Shown here: piece after piece, positions 1 to 8,966 of the stretch
Layout: each line of letters starts with the position of its first letter
Position numbering within the stretch: the stretch's first letter is position 1
Assembly: GCA_934692675.1 (NCBI GenBank)
Contig: CAKUUD010000001.1
Location: 248,001 to 312,000 of the forward strand
Length of the DNA stretch: 64,000 bases
Origin: an uncultured Eubacteriales bacterium
Lineage (GTDB): Bacteria > Bacillota > Clostridia > Oscillospirales > Acutalibacteraceae
Direction: 5' to 3'
Position numbers and translations under genes: made by a program
Notes under the pieces: generated by a model
The model's database searches: none
What the model was told of the DNA's origin: nothing
The model's input: the letters and a program-made list of their open reading frames with translations, nothing else

Positions 1-2
1 AT

Positions 3-2048
3 ATGACAGGAATTGTTGAGTGGAATTATAAAAACTTAGATAGAGAAAAAGTTATCGAACTTGCAACAAAATGCAGTATTCCATTTGTTTCGGCAGCAAT
101 TATGTACGTCCGTGGGATTGTCTCCAAGGAAAATGTACTTACTTTTTTAAAAGATACATACGAACCCAGCTCTCAAACTCCATTTGAAATCCCTGACATG
201 GACAAAGCTGTTTCTAGGTTAAAAAAGGCAATTAAAAATCATGAAAAGATTTGTATCTACGGGGATTATGACGCCGACGGAGTCACTGCTACAGCGCTGA
301 TGTTTTTATATCTAAAAGAGAAAAATGCTGATGTATTTTATTATATCCCTAGCCGCGAAAAAGATGGCTATGGACTGAATGTTCAGGTTATAGATTTTTT
401 GAAATCTCAAGGCACAGACTTAATACTTACTGTTGATAATGGTATATCGGCTTTTAATGAAATAACTTATGCGAACAGTATAGGTTTGGACGTAGTAGTG
501 ACAGATCATCACAGGGTACCTGAAAATTTGCCACCTGCGGTTGCGCTTGTGGATATGTTTAGAGAAGATTGCAATGTAAAAGAGAAAAATTTTGCCGGCG
601 TAGGAATAGCTTTTAAAGTTATAGAAGCTATGGAGCAAAATGGTTTTGATAGGGATAAGTACATCGATTTTGTAACGCTTGGAACCATAGGAGATTCTAT
701 TGAGCTTTTTGGCGAAACCAGAGACATCATAAGAGAGGGAATAAAAGTAATAAAAAATTCAAATAAGCCCGGAATAAAGTCTCTAATAAATATCGCAGGT
801 TTAAACGGAAAGAATTTTGATACCACAACTGTAGCTTTTTGTTTAGTACCGCGCATAAACGCAGGCGGAAGGATGGGCGATGCTTCTTTGGCGCTTAAAT
901 TGCTCATTAGCGGTACAGAAAAAGAAGCTGACCAGCTGGCATTTGAATTAAACGAGATGAATGTAAAAAGAAAAGAAATAGAAAATAAAATTTTTGACTC
1001 CGTTGAAGAGCTTTTAAGCACAGAGCCTACAAGAAAATATGAAAAAGTTATAATCGCAGAAGGCGAAGGCTGGCACCGCGGAGTTCTTGGAATAGTAGCT
1101 TCCAAAATTACTCAAAAATATGGTAAACCCACTATACTTATTTCGTTAAACGACGAAGACGCTACAGCATCTTGCCGAAGTATACCCGGATTTTCAATCC
1201 ATAATTTAATATCTATGTGTTCCGATTTAGTCGAAAGATTTGGCGGACACCCCATGGCAGCAGGTATAAATTTAAAATCTGAAAAAGTGGAAAAATTTAA
1301 AGATAAAATTTTAAAAACGATTGCAGATATGGATGTCCCATATCCTAAATTAGAAATAGATTTGGCTGTCAACCCATCCAAGGTGACAAATAAAATTTTA
1401 AATGATATAAATATTTTAAAACCATTTGGAGTAGGTAATCCCGAGCCGATATTTGCTTTGAATGATATGAAACTAAAAAAAATAATGCCTCTTAGCAAAG
1501 GGCTGCATACTAAAATTATTGTTGAGCGAGAAAACTTTTCTCTTGAAGTTCTGTGCTTTAATCAAAAGACAGATGAATTTTTGTACGACGAAGGCGAAAT
1601 CGTGGATGTTGCAGTAACATTTAGCAAAAACGAATACAGAGGTGTTTCGAAATTATCTTCAATGCTACTTAACATTAAACTTTCAGGGCTTGAATTTAAA
1701 AAGGTAATAGATTGCAAAAAAAATTACGAAAAATTTAAGCGAGGTGAAAAACTAACTAAAAAAGAAACTCAAGTTTTAATTCCTAGTAGAGAGGATTTTG
1801 TGGCAGTATATAAATATTTTTTGAATCGGAAAAATATTATTACAAGAGCGGATATTTTAAGCTACCGAATATTTAAAGATGCATCTTATTTTGGAAAAAT
1901 ATGTGTTATATTAGACATACTTCATGAGCAAAATCTTATAAATTTGGTTAAGAATTCAGATGAATTGAAAATAACAATCAACGAAACCAAAGACAAAGTG
2001 GATTTAAATAAATCAAAAATAATGATGCTTTTGAAAGGGGAAATATAA
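3..2048 (+). CDS. recJ: Single-stranded-DNA-specific exonuclease RecJ
   Basis: RecJ degrades single-stranded DNA 5' to 3' in recombinational and mismatch repair in the cytoplasm. The DHH phosphoesterase core is visible: motif I GDYDADG near residues 87-93, the DHH triplet near 168-170, and the DHHA1 motif GGHPMAAG near 411-418, followed by an OB-like region and a Clostridia-type C-terminal extension. At 681 residues it is within the longer firmicute size range. The ATG at position 3 is the first usable start, but only two bases lie upstream, so a start outside the window cannot be excluded. The stop is two bases before relA, so the two are co-transcribed. An apt gene, often found between recJ and relA in Firmicutes, is absent here. 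Confidence 0.95.
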   Translation: MTGIVEWNYKNLDREKVIELATKCSIPFVSAAIMYVRGIVSKENVLTFLKDTYEPSSQTPFEIPDMDKAVSRLKKAIKNHEKICIYGDYDADGVTATALMFLYLKEKNADVFYYIPSREKDGYGLNVQVIDFLKSQGTDLILTVDNGISAFNEITYANSIGLDVVVTDHHRVPENLPPAVALVDMFREDCNVKEKNFAGVGIAFKVIEAMEQNGFDRDKYIDFVTLGTIGDSIELFGETRDIIREGIKVIKNSNKPGIKSLINIAGLNGKNFDTTTVAFCLVPRINAGGRMGDASLALKLLISGTEKEADQLAFELNEMNVKRKEIENKIFDSVEELLSTEPTRKYEKVIIAEGEGWHRGVLGIVASKITQKYGKPTILISLNDEDATASCRSIPGFSIHNLISMCSDLVERFGGHPMAAGINLKSEKVEKFKDKILKTIADMDVPYPKLEIDLAVNPSKVTNKILNDINILKPFGVGNPEPIFALNDMKLKKIMPLSKGLHTKIIVERENFSLEVLCFNQKTDEFLYDEGEIVDVAVTFSKNEYRGVSKLSSMLLNIKLSGLEFKKVIDCKKNYEKFKRGEKLTKKETQVLIPSREDFVAVYKYFLNRKNIITRADILSYRIFKDASYFGKICVILDILHEQNLINLVKNSDELKITINETKDKVDLNKSKIMMLLKGEI

Positions 2049-2050
2049 TT

Positions 2051-4246
2051 ATGTCAATTGAACGCAATTATAATACCTACGAAGAACTTTTAAGTCTTAT
2101 AAAAAAGAGCGGTAAAAATTATGACCTTGAAATACTGGAAAAAGCATATAAATACGCTTGTAAAGCTCATAAAAATCAAAAAAGAGTTTCGGGAATAGAT
2201 TATATTTTTCACCCTGTTTCGGTAGCGTATATTTTGGTAGAACTAGGTATGGATACTCCTACAGTTGCGGCAGCGCTGCTCCATGATGTTATTGAAGATA
2301 CCGAAATTACAAAAGATGATATCGTAAAAAATTTTGGTGAAGAAATAGCCTCCCTGGTTGATGGTGTAACCAAATTAAGAAAAATGCCCTCCTCGTCCCG
2401 AGAAGAAGAACAAGCAGAAAATGTAAGAAAAATTCTTTTGGCGACTTCTCAGGATATAAGAGTAATAATGGTTAAACTCGCAGACAGACTTCAAAATATG
2501 AGAACTATCGAGTGCATGCCTATGCAAAAAAGGCGCGATAAAGCTCTTCAAAATATGGAAGTTTTTGCTCCTATAGCACATCGTTTGGGAATTCGAACCA
2601 TGAAAGATGAACTCGAAGATCTCTCTTTAAAATGCCTGGATCCTATCGCGTATGCAGAAGTCGAAGATTCTTTGGCTTTGCGCAAGGATGACCGCGAAAA
2701 GTTTATAAATTTGATAAAAAAGCGCATTATGGATAGAGTTCAAAAATTTATTCCGGATGTATACATTGAAGGGAGAGTAAAAAGCGCCAATGAAATATAC
2801 AAAAAGATGTTTATAAAAGGCAGAGCTATGGATCAAATATATGATATATACGCTGTAAGAATTATAGTGAATACTATCAATGATTGTTATAATGTTTTTG
2901 GTATAGTTCATGATATGTTTCAGCCGATTCCCAGCCGATTTAAGGATTATATTTCTACTCCTAAGCCTAATATGTATCAATCTTTACATACCACTGTACT
3001 CAGCAAAGAAGGTATTCCTTTTGAAATCCAAATAAGGACCTGGGAAATGCACCGCACTGCCGAATACGGTATAGCAGCACACTGGAAATATAAACTCGGA
3101 ATTTCTGGGAAAGATAATTCTTGGATGCGCTCTTTATCTTGGGTAAGAAAGCTTTTGGATAATCATAAAGACATGGAAGATATTACCGATGTTATCTGCA
3201 ACATAAAATCTGATTTGGTGCCTAAAGAAATTTTTATTCTTACTCCAAAAGGCGATGTTATAAGCTTGCCGACAGGTTCTACAGTTATCGATTTTGCTTA
3301 CGCAATTCATTCAGAACTCGGTAATCATATGGTTGGAGCAAAAGTAAATAAAAAAATCGTTCCTATAAATTATGTTTTAAAAACAGGAGAAATAGTAGAC
3401 ATATTAAGTACCAAAGACCCCGGAAAAGGTCCAAGCAGAGATTGGCTTAACATAGTTAAAACCAGCGAAGCAAGAAACAAAATAAGGCAATGGTTCAAGC
3501 GTGAAAGACGAGAAGAAAATATCTTGGAAGGGTACAACGAACTTAAACTTGAACTTTCAAAACATAAAATTGATATCCCTGAGGAACAGCTTGAAAAATT
3601 CCTGGAACCTGTCCTTAAAAAAAATTCATGCAGTTCTTTAAAAGATTTCTTTGCTGCGGTAGGCTACGGAGGAATGCAGCTTTGGCGAATAATGCCCAGA
3701 CTTAAAAACGAATATATAAAGAATTTAAAAGAAGAGCAAAAATTGCCTGATTTACGTAAAGAAAACGAAAGATTTGATTTCAATAAATCTTCTGCGACTC
3801 CGGATGGAGTGTTCGTTGAGGGCATTGATGATTGCTTTATAAGATTCGCAAAATGCTGCAGCCCGCTGCCCGGAGACAAAATTATAGGGTTTATCACAAG
3901 AGGGCATGGTGTAACGATACACAAACGAGATTGTAAAAATATTGTTAGCAACGAAAATGACTCTGAATTTCGTAACAGATTGCTTAGTTCTTCTTGGGCA
4001 AAAGATGTTTCCTCGGATTTCGAGGCCACATTACAAATAAATTCATGTGACAGAGAAGAACTTTTAAGCGATATAACTCGCAAAATTAATGCTATGAATT
4101 TAAAAATAACATCTTTAAATTCTAAAATTTCTAACGATAAAGCTCTAATATTCATAACAATAACGATAAAAAATTTGGAACAAATAAAATATGTAATAAA
4201 TAATTTATTGAGAGTAGACGGCGTTTTATCTGTGCAAAGGGTGTGA
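2051..4246 (+). CDS. relA: Bifunctional (p)ppGpp synthetase/hydrolase RelA/SpoT
   Basis: This enzyme makes and degrades the stringent-response alarmone (p)ppGpp. The full Rel architecture is visible: an HD hydrolase domain (residues about 50-155, with HP near 54 and the HDVIED motif near 78), a nucleotidyltransferase synthetase domain with RFKDYI and MYQSLHTT (about 240-350), TGS (about 395-455), a conserved CC motif region (about 600-620) and a C-terminal ACT domain (about 655-731). The length of 731 residues is normal for a Gram-positive Rel. The ATG follows a GGGGAAA ribosome-binding site within the recJ end. The stop overlaps the GTG of the next gene by four bases, so recJ, relA and the hydrolase form one transcription unit. 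Confidence 0.97.
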   Translation: MSIERNYNTYEELLSLIKKSGKNYDLEILEKAYKYACKAHKNQKRVSGIDYIFHPVSVAYILVELGMDTPTVAAALLHDVIEDTEITKDDIVKNFGEEIASLVDGVTKLRKMPSSSREEEQAENVRKILLATSQDIRVIMVKLADRLQNMRTIECMPMQKRRDKALQNMEVFAPIAHRLGIRTMKDELEDLSLKCLDPIAYAEVEDSLALRKDDREKFINLIKKRIMDRVQKFIPDVYIEGRVKSANEIYKKMFIKGRAMDQIYDIYAVRIIVNTINDCYNVFGIVHDMFQPIPSRFKDYISTPKPNMYQSLHTTVLSKEGIPFEIQIRTWEMHRTAEYGIAAHWKYKLGISGKDNSWMRSLSWVRKLLDNHKDMEDITDVICNIKSDLVPKEIFILTPKGDVISLPTGSTVIDFAYAIHSELGNHMVGAKVNKKIVPINYVLKTGEIVDILSTKDPGKGPSRDWLNIVKTSEARNKIRQWFKRERREENILEGYNELKLELSKHKIDIPEEQLEKFLEPVLKKNSCSSLKDFFAAVGYGGMQLWRIMPRLKNEYIKNLKEEQKLPDLRKENERFDFNKSSATPDGVFVEGIDDCFIRFAKCCSPLPGDKIIGFITRGHGVTIHKRDCKNIVSNENDSEFRNRLLSSSWAKDVSSDFEATLQINSCDREELLSDITRKINAMNLKITSLNSKISNDKALIFITITIKNLEQIKYVINNLLRVDGVLSVQRV

Positions 4247-4866
4247 AAATATTGAAAATTCAAAGATTCCCAGTTGGAATCCTTAGAACAAATTCTTATT
4301 TGATTTCTTACAACGACAGAGGAATAATAGTTGACCCCGGAGGAATAAGCGATAAACTTGATGAAAATATAAAAAAATTAAACGGTATTGACTATATTAT
4401 TTTAACTCATGGACATTTTGATCATATACTGGAAGTAAAAAGGTATCAAAATTTAACGGGAGCAAAAATAGTAATCGGTAAAGATGAAAAAGATTTTCCG
4501 ATGGATAATTCACTTAATTTGTGCTCAGAGTTTTACAAAAAAGGAATTAATAATTTTTCCGCTGACATATTGCTTAAAGATGGCGACATTTTGAATTTTA
4601 ACGATAAAGAAATTAAAGTTATTTTCACGCCAGGGCATACAATTGGGAGTGTGTGCTATTGCTTGGACAATAATATGTTTTCGGGAGACACTTTATTTAG
4701 AGGGAAGGTAGGCAGAACAGATTTAGCAACAGGAAATGAGAATGATATGCTAAACTCTTTAAAAAAGCTTTATGATCTTGAAACAGATTATTCGGTCTAT
4801 CCCGGGCATGGTCTGACTACGTCTTTGTACAGAGAAAAATCATTAAATACCGGTTTGAAACAATAA
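4243..4866 (+). CDS. Metallo-beta-lactamase-fold hydrolase (glyoxalase II-like)
   Basis: This is a 207-residue zinc-dependent hydrolase of the glyoxalase II-like branch of the metallo-beta-lactamase fold, found behind relA in many Firmicutes. The metal-binding HxHxDH motif lies in LTHGHFDHI (about residues 54-62). Further ligands are GHTIGS, the Asp of FSGDTLF, and the His of YPGHG near the C terminus. The start is GTG overlapping the relA stop; a TTG three codons later is an alternative. The physiological substrate cannot be inferred, since members act on glutathione or bacillithiol conjugates and other thioesters. It is the last gene of the recJ-relA unit. Confidence 0.9.
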   Translation: MKILKIQRFPVGILRTNSYLISYNDRGIIVDPGGISDKLDENIKKLNGIDYIILTHGHFDHILEVKRYQNLTGAKIVIGKDEKDFPMDNSLNLCSEFYKKGINNFSADILLKDGDILNFNDKEIKVIFTPGHTIGSVCYCLDNNMFSGDTLFRGKVGRTDLATGNENDMLNSLKKLYDLETDYSVYPGHGLTTSLYREKSLNTGLKQ

Positions 4867-4917
4867 TTTTAGATTGTGGGATAATATAATAGTAATGTAA
4901 ATTTTAAAATTTAATAT

Positions 4918-4946
4918 TTGAAGTTTGTATATTTTTTGGTTATAAT
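4918..4946 (+). promoter_or_regulatory. Sigma-A type promoter of the zinc-ribbon gene
   Basis: TTGAAG (4918-4923) and TATAAT (4941-4946) are separated by 17 bases. They lie 34 bases before the ATG of the zinc-ribbon protein. Confidence 0.65.
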
Positions 4947-4979
4947 AAATGAAAAAGAATTTTTGGGAGATGATTTGTA

Positions 4980-5393
4980 ATGGGAGTATTTGAAGATATT
5001 TTTGTTAAAGCTAAAGGTGCTGTAGATGCACTCGGAGAGAAAGCGGGCCAATTTGTTGATGTTTCTAAACTTAATATAAAGATGGCAGAGCTTAGATCTG
5101 ATTTGAAAAATGAATATGAAACGCTCGGAAAAACTGTTTATAATTGCGAAAAAAATCATATCGATAGTGCCTCGGAAGTGACCAATGCTTCTTTGAGAAT
5201 CGATAGCATTTATATGCAAATAGAAGAGCTGAAAAAACAAGTTGCCAAAATGAAAAATAAAGTTCTATGCAAAGAATGCGGCAACGCAAACAATGTTAAT
5301 GATTCCTATTGCGGAAAATGTGGAAAAGAATTAAAAAATGCCGGCAATGAACCTTTGGAAGAATCAGATGATTTTTCGGAATTTGAAAAATAA
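4980..5393 (+). CDS. Small coiled-coil protein with C-terminal zinc ribbon
   Basis: This is a 137-residue hypothetical protein. The first 90 residues are helical and charged, resembling the short coiled-coil zinc-ribbon proteins common in Clostridia. Residues about 97-118 form a zinc ribbon with two CxxC knuckles (CKECG and CGKCG), followed by an acidic tail. No signal peptide or membrane segment is seen. It has its own promoter and a strong terminator, so it is monocistronic. The ATG at 4980 follows GGGAGATGA. No specific function is known to me. Confidence 0.85.
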   Translation: MGVFEDIFVKAKGAVDALGEKAGQFVDVSKLNIKMAELRSDLKNEYETLGKTVYNCEKNHIDSASEVTNASLRIDSIYMQIEELKKQVAKMKNKVLCKECGNANNVNDSYCGKCGKELKNAGNEPLEESDDFSEFEK

Positions 5394-5403
5394 TAATCAT
5401 GTA

Positions 5404-5436
5404 AAGAAGAAAGCTGGGTAGGGGCTTTCTTCTTGT
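5404..5436 (+). terminator. Intrinsic terminator after the zinc-ribbon gene
   Basis: Perfect 11-bp stem AAGAAGAAAGC (5404-5414) with GCTTTCTTCTT (5424-5434) and a 9-base loop. Its 3' side abuts the first possible start of the sortase gene. Confidence 0.8.
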
Positions 5437-6297
5437 TTGTGTGAGGAAGTGATTAACATTATTAGGAGATTTATAAGAACACTGGCGTTTGCAGTTTTAA
5501 TAGTCAGTTTAGGAATAATAATAAAGATAGTATTTATAGATTATTATAAAGAAAGCAAATTGGCAGAAGAAGCTCAGCAAATTTATTATGATAACGATGA
5601 TGACGACGAAGAGCCATCTCAGCAGGAAAGATTTGCCGACCTGATAAAAATAAATCCGGATATAAAAGCTTGGATATATATAAGTAACACTAGGGTAAAT
5701 TACCCTGTCTTGCAAACTCCTGAAGATGACCGCAATTACTATTTAACACATAATTATAAAAAAGAATATTCTCAGTACGGAAGCATATTTATGGATTCGA
5801 TTTGCACTCTGGGTACCGAATCTAAAAATGTAATTTTGCATGGCCATCATATGAAAAATGGCGAGATGTTTGCTAATATTTTAAAATATGGTGAAGTGGA
5901 TTTTTGTAAAGAAAATCCTATTATAAATTTTGATACACTAAATGAAACAAGAAAATATAAAGTTATTTCTATTTTTAAAACCAACACTTTGCCTGAACAA
6001 GGAGAAATTTTTAATTATCAGATTTCTTCTTTCGGAAAAGGAAAGTTCATGGAGTTTGTAAAAAATGTTAAAAAAAGGTCGCTAATATATTTTCCCGTAG
6101 ACGTTGAAGAAGATGACCAACTCATAACACTATCTACATGTTCATATGAATTTAAAGATTTTAGAACAGTAGTGGTAGCAAGAAAGGTTCGCAAAGAAGA
6201 AAGCGATTATGTAGATGTAAACAAGATTAAAGAAGCACCAAATCCACTGTGGCCCGATTGTTGGTATGAAAAACACGGCGGGGTACGTCCTTCTTGA
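5437..6297 (+). CDS. srtB: Class B sortase
   Basis: This is a membrane-anchored cysteine transpeptidase that attaches proteins to the cell wall. A single N-terminal membrane segment (about residues 13-35) is followed by an acidic linker and a class B sortase fold. The fold carries NYPVLQ, YYLTHNY, the catalytic His in LHGHHM (about 134), the catalytic Cys in TLSTCSYE (about 235) and the downstream Arg in DFRTVVVAR. The start is uncertain. TTG 5437 lacks a ribosome-binding site. GTG 5449 sits directly on GAGGAA. The best spacing from GAGGAA would put the start at an ATT codon at 5458. Likely substrates in this window are the two surface proteins ending in LKTGD and VPKTGD at 50.5-55.1 kb. Confidence 0.9.
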   Translation: MCEEVINIIRRFIRTLAFAVLIVSLGIIIKIVFIDYYKESKLAEEAQQIYYDNDDDDEEPSQQERFADLIKINPDIKAWIYISNTRVNYPVLQTPEDDRNYYLTHNYKKEYSQYGSIFMDSICTLGTESKNVILHGHHMKNGEMFANILKYGEVDFCKENPIINFDTLNETRKYKVISIFKTNTLPEQGEIFNYQISSFGKGKFMEFVKNVKKRSLIYFPVDVEEDDQLITLSTCSYEFKDFRTVVVARKVRKEESDYVDVNKIKEAPNPLWPDCWYEKHGGVRPS

Positions 6298-6302
6298 TTA
6301 TG

Positions 6303-6330
6303 TTGACTTATTGTTAAAAAATGATATAAT
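6303..6330 (+). promoter_or_regulatory. Promoter of def
   Basis: TTGACT (6303-6308) and TATAAT (6325-6330) have 16-base spacing and lie 35 bases before the def start. Confidence 0.65.
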
Positions 6331-6364
6331 TAAAATATAAAAGGTCTATGCAGGAGTTGATAGT

Positions 6365-6802
6365 ATGGCGATAAGAAATATACTAATGGAAGGTGAGCCT
6401 ACTCTTTATAAAAAATGTAGAGTGGTAGAAAAGTTTGATGAGCGCCTTTCCTTATTAATAGATGACATGATCGAAACCATGAAACATGCTGGCGGCGTAG
6501 GGCTTGCCGCTCCACAGGTCGGGGTTTTAAAAAGAGTAGTAGTTATTGATGTTGGTGACGGAATTATAGAGCTTGTTAATCCTGAAATAGTAAGTGAGAG
6601 CGGAGAGCAACGCGAGGAAGAGGGATGTTTATCTTGTCCGGGACAATATGGTGTAACGCGAAGACCGATGTTTGTAACTGTTAAAGCTCAAAATAGAAAT
6701 GGCGAAGAAGTGCAGTACTCTGGGAAATCCCTAAAAGCAAGAGCGTTTTGCCATGAAATTGACCACTTGGATGGAATATTGTTTAAATCGCGTTTGGTGT
6801 AA
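6365..6802 (+). CDS. def: Peptide deformylase
   Basis: This metalloenzyme removes the N-formyl group from nascent proteins. All three signature motifs are present: GVGLAAPQVG (about 44-53), EGCLS with the metal-binding Cys near 88, and HEIDHLDG with His near 130 and 134 and the catalytic Glu. At 145 residues it is the compact form frequent in Clostridia. The ATG follows a GCAGGAG ribosome-binding site. It stands alone between its own promoter and a probable terminator rather than in the def-fmt operon found in many bacteria. Confidence 0.97.
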   Translation: MAIRNILMEGEPTLYKKCRVVEKFDERLSLLIDDMIETMKHAGGVGLAAPQVGVLKRVVVIDVGDGIIELVNPEIVSESGEQREEEGCLSCPGQYGVTRRPMFVTVKAQNRNGEEVQYSGKSLKARAFCHEIDHLDGILFKSRLV

Positions 6803-6832
6803 TTAGTTGGCTCCAAGTTGATTATTTTGAAG

Positions 6833-6875
6833 TGTTTTTCACCTTTAGTGTATTGGGTTGAAAAACATTTTTTGT
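6833..6875 (+). terminator. Probable terminator after def
   Basis: TGTTTTTCA (6833-6841) pairs with TGAAAAACA (6859-6867) across a 17-base loop and is followed by a T run. The A/T-rich stem makes this a moderate call. Confidence 0.5.
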
Positions 6876-6903
6876 TTTAAAAAATAAAAAAATTAAAAAT
6901 ATA

Positions 6904-6933
6904 TTGACTTATAATTAAAAAAACCGGCATAAT
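6904..6933 (+). promoter_or_regulatory. Promoter of the secreted AAA+ ATPase gene
   Basis: TTGACT (6904-6909) and CATAAT (6928-6933) have 18-base spacing, 32 bases upstream of the ATG. Confidence 0.6.
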
Positions 6934-6965
6934 GGTATTACAATAAATGAGAAGGAGAAAGATGT

Positions 6966-8840
6966 ATGAATAAAAAGCTTAAAAGTTTAGTAGCCTGCGG
7001 TTTATTGGTTTCTATGGTAGGTGGAATGTCTGCACAAGCTTATGAAAATTATGGACTATTTCATTTATATAGCGATGGTGAAGTAAAAAGTATAAATAGA
7101 GAATATAATGAAAAATTTGAAACTTTGGAAAATGATATCTCTAAACTTAATAATTTAGTTAACAGAAATAAATTAGATAATAATTTGCAAGAAATTAGCA
7201 AGATGTCCAAAAACAATTTTGCTTTTAACAGATTTAAATACAGTAATTTTATCAATTGCATTGAGAGCTTGAACGACCTCGAGCATATGCTTAATAAATT
7301 GTTAAAACAAGAAGAGCAAGAAAGAGAAAAAAATAAAGAAAAATACGAACAAGAAGCAAAGAGAAAAGCAGAAGAAATCAAAAATTTTCAAGATAATTGC
7401 CTAAAAGAAATGCAATCAGATCTTATAAAATCTGTGAATAACGCTATGAACCAAATCATAATTTGCACAGAAGATTTCTCCGATGTTGAAGCATTCTCTT
7501 CAAGCATCAATTCACTTCAAGAACTAAAAGAAAAGATTATTAAAGAAATCGAAAGCTTAAAATTAAGAGATAGCGATAGAAATGATAACAGCAAAATATT
7601 TCAAAAGAATCTAGAAGCATCCACTATGCCTGTTAAAGACAGCGTAGAAAGATTTATTACAAAATCAAACAATTTGTTAAACGAAATGGTAAAAGTAAAA
7701 AAAGACTTGGAGCAACAAGTTGTTGACGAAGCAAGAGGAAACATGTATATCCAGCTTGCTGACATAAAAAAACAAATAAATGATAATTTCAATATGGATA
7801 ATTTCAAAGAAATTGAAAAAAATCAAAAAGACATGGTAAATAAATTCAAGAATGAATTATTAAATTCAGTTGAAAAGCTCGAAAAAGAGTCTGAATCCAT
7901 GAATTCTATGGAAGAAAAACTTGGTGTTGAAAAAGAATATAAACTTTTGAAAAATAGATATAATAGATATCTTGAACGCAAAAAAGCTATCGTTGATGTA
8001 GCTATGCAGGAAAAAGCTAAAGAAAAATTTATAGAAGACATACATAATTCACATAAAGTGATTGAACTTTTAAGAGAAAAGAAAATAAATATAAAAGATG
8101 TTGTTGGCGGTAATGATGAAATTATCGAAAAAATCAATGATTTAATCGGCAAGCATGAAAGATGTATGAAAACAAATAAAGGTGTTCCTTCAAAAGGAAT
8201 GGTTCTTTACGGCGATCCAGGAACCGGTAAAACCAGTTTAGTTAAAGCTATGGCAGCATATCATAATTTAGACATCGTAACTCTTAAGAGAAAATGTGAA
8301 GATACAGACAAAGCTGAAGAGGAAATTAAAGCAAGATTCAATGAAGCAAGAACTTTAACTCACGGCGGAAAAGATATAGTAATTCTATTGATAGATGAAA
8401 TAGATGCAGTAGCTCCTAAGAGAACTTTATCCAGTGAAAGCAAAGATACAGTAGCACTTTTAGCAGAACTCGATTCTCTTAAACCAAGAGACGGTATAGT
8501 AGTACTTGCTACAACGAACTATTTAGAAAAAGTTGATCCAGCTGTAAAAAGATCTGGAAGACTAGAAGATAAATGTGAAATTTCAGTTCCAAATGAACAA
8601 GGAATAAAAGAAATAGTTTCAATATGTTTGTTAGGATACAAATTAGAAGAAGGAATGGATGTAAAATCTTTCAGCGAAGACCTTGTAAGCGATTTCCGTG
8701 GAATGACAGGTGCTGACATCAGACGCATCATAGAATGTACTGTTCAAAACAAACTCGAAAAAACTGACGCTAAACAATTCAAAGATATAGTAATAAGCAA
8801 AGAAGATATAAGAGAAGTTATTAGACAAAAGAAAGGTTAA
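6966..8840 (+). CDS. AAA+ ATPase with signal peptide and coiled-coil N-terminal region
   Basis: This 624-residue protein begins with a Sec-type signal peptide: a basic start (MNKKLK), a hydrophobic core and an AxA-like site SAQA before residue 26. LVAC near residues 8-11 resembles a lipobox, but the hydrophobic stretch lies after it. Residues about 30-380 are charged, helical and coiled-coil. The C-terminal third is a classical FtsH/Cdc48-like AAA+ module: Walker A GDPGTGKTS (about 417-425), Walker B LLIDEIDA (about 475-482), the second region of homology ATTN with arginine-finger candidates in RSGRLED (about 534-540), and a helical lid. No protease domain follows. ATG 6966 follows a strong AGGAGAAAG site. 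It has its own promoter and terminator and sits alone among core genes. An exported AAA+ ATPase is unusual because it needs ATP outside the membrane. The function is unknown. Confidence 0.9.
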   Translation: MNKKLKSLVACGLLVSMVGGMSAQAYENYGLFHLYSDGEVKSINREYNEKFETLENDISKLNNLVNRNKLDNNLQEISKMSKNNFAFNRFKYSNFINCIESLNDLEHMLNKLLKQEEQEREKNKEKYEQEAKRKAEEIKNFQDNCLKEMQSDLIKSVNNAMNQIIICTEDFSDVEAFSSSINSLQELKEKIIKEIESLKLRDSDRNDNSKIFQKNLEASTMPVKDSVERFITKSNNLLNEMVKVKKDLEQQVVDEARGNMYIQLADIKKQINDNFNMDNFKEIEKNQKDMVNKFKNELLNSVEKLEKESESMNSMEEKLGVEKEYKLLKNRYNRYLERKKAIVDVAMQEKAKEKFIEDIHNSHKVIELLREKKINIKDVVGGNDEIIEKINDLIGKHERCMKTNKGVPSKGMVLYGDPGTGKTSLVKAMAAYHNLDIVTLKRKCEDTDKAEEEIKARFNEARTLTHGGKDIVILLIDEIDAVAPKRTLSSESKDTVALLAELDSLKPRDGIVVLATTNYLEKVDPAVKRSGRLEDKCEISVPNEQGIKEIVSICLLGYKLEEGMDVKSFSEDLVSDFRGMTGADIRRIIECTVQNKLEKTDAKQFKDIVISKEDIREVIRQKKG

Positions 8841-8865
8841 TCTAATCCTTCATTCTGAAATTAAA

Positions 8866-8898
8866 AACAATCATCGCAGTGTTTGCGGTGGTTGTTTT
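8866..8898 (+). terminator. Terminator after the AAA+ ATPase gene
   Basis: A 13-bp stem (8866-8878 with 8884-8896, including two G-T pairs) has a 5-base loop and ends in a short T run. Confidence 0.75.
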
Positions 8899-8906
8899 GC
8901 TGTTAG

Positions 8907-8935
8907 TTGAACTTTAATTTTAATTTTGTTATAAT
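8907..8935 (+). promoter_or_regulatory. Promoter of rdgB operon
   Basis: TTGAAC (8907-8912) and TATAAT (8930-8935) have an optimal 17-base spacing, 31 bases before rdgB. Confidence 0.7.
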
Positions 8936-8966
8936 TTAAACACAAACTTAAAAAAGGAGCTTAATA

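Noticed and set aside
509..1105. 198-residue - strand frame inside recJ
   Set aside because: Hydrophobic shadow of the recJ reading frame; A/T-rich coding DNA gives many such antisense frames in this window.
3664..4263. 199-residue - strand frame inside relA
   Set aside because: Shadow of the relA ACT-domain region; no independent start signals.
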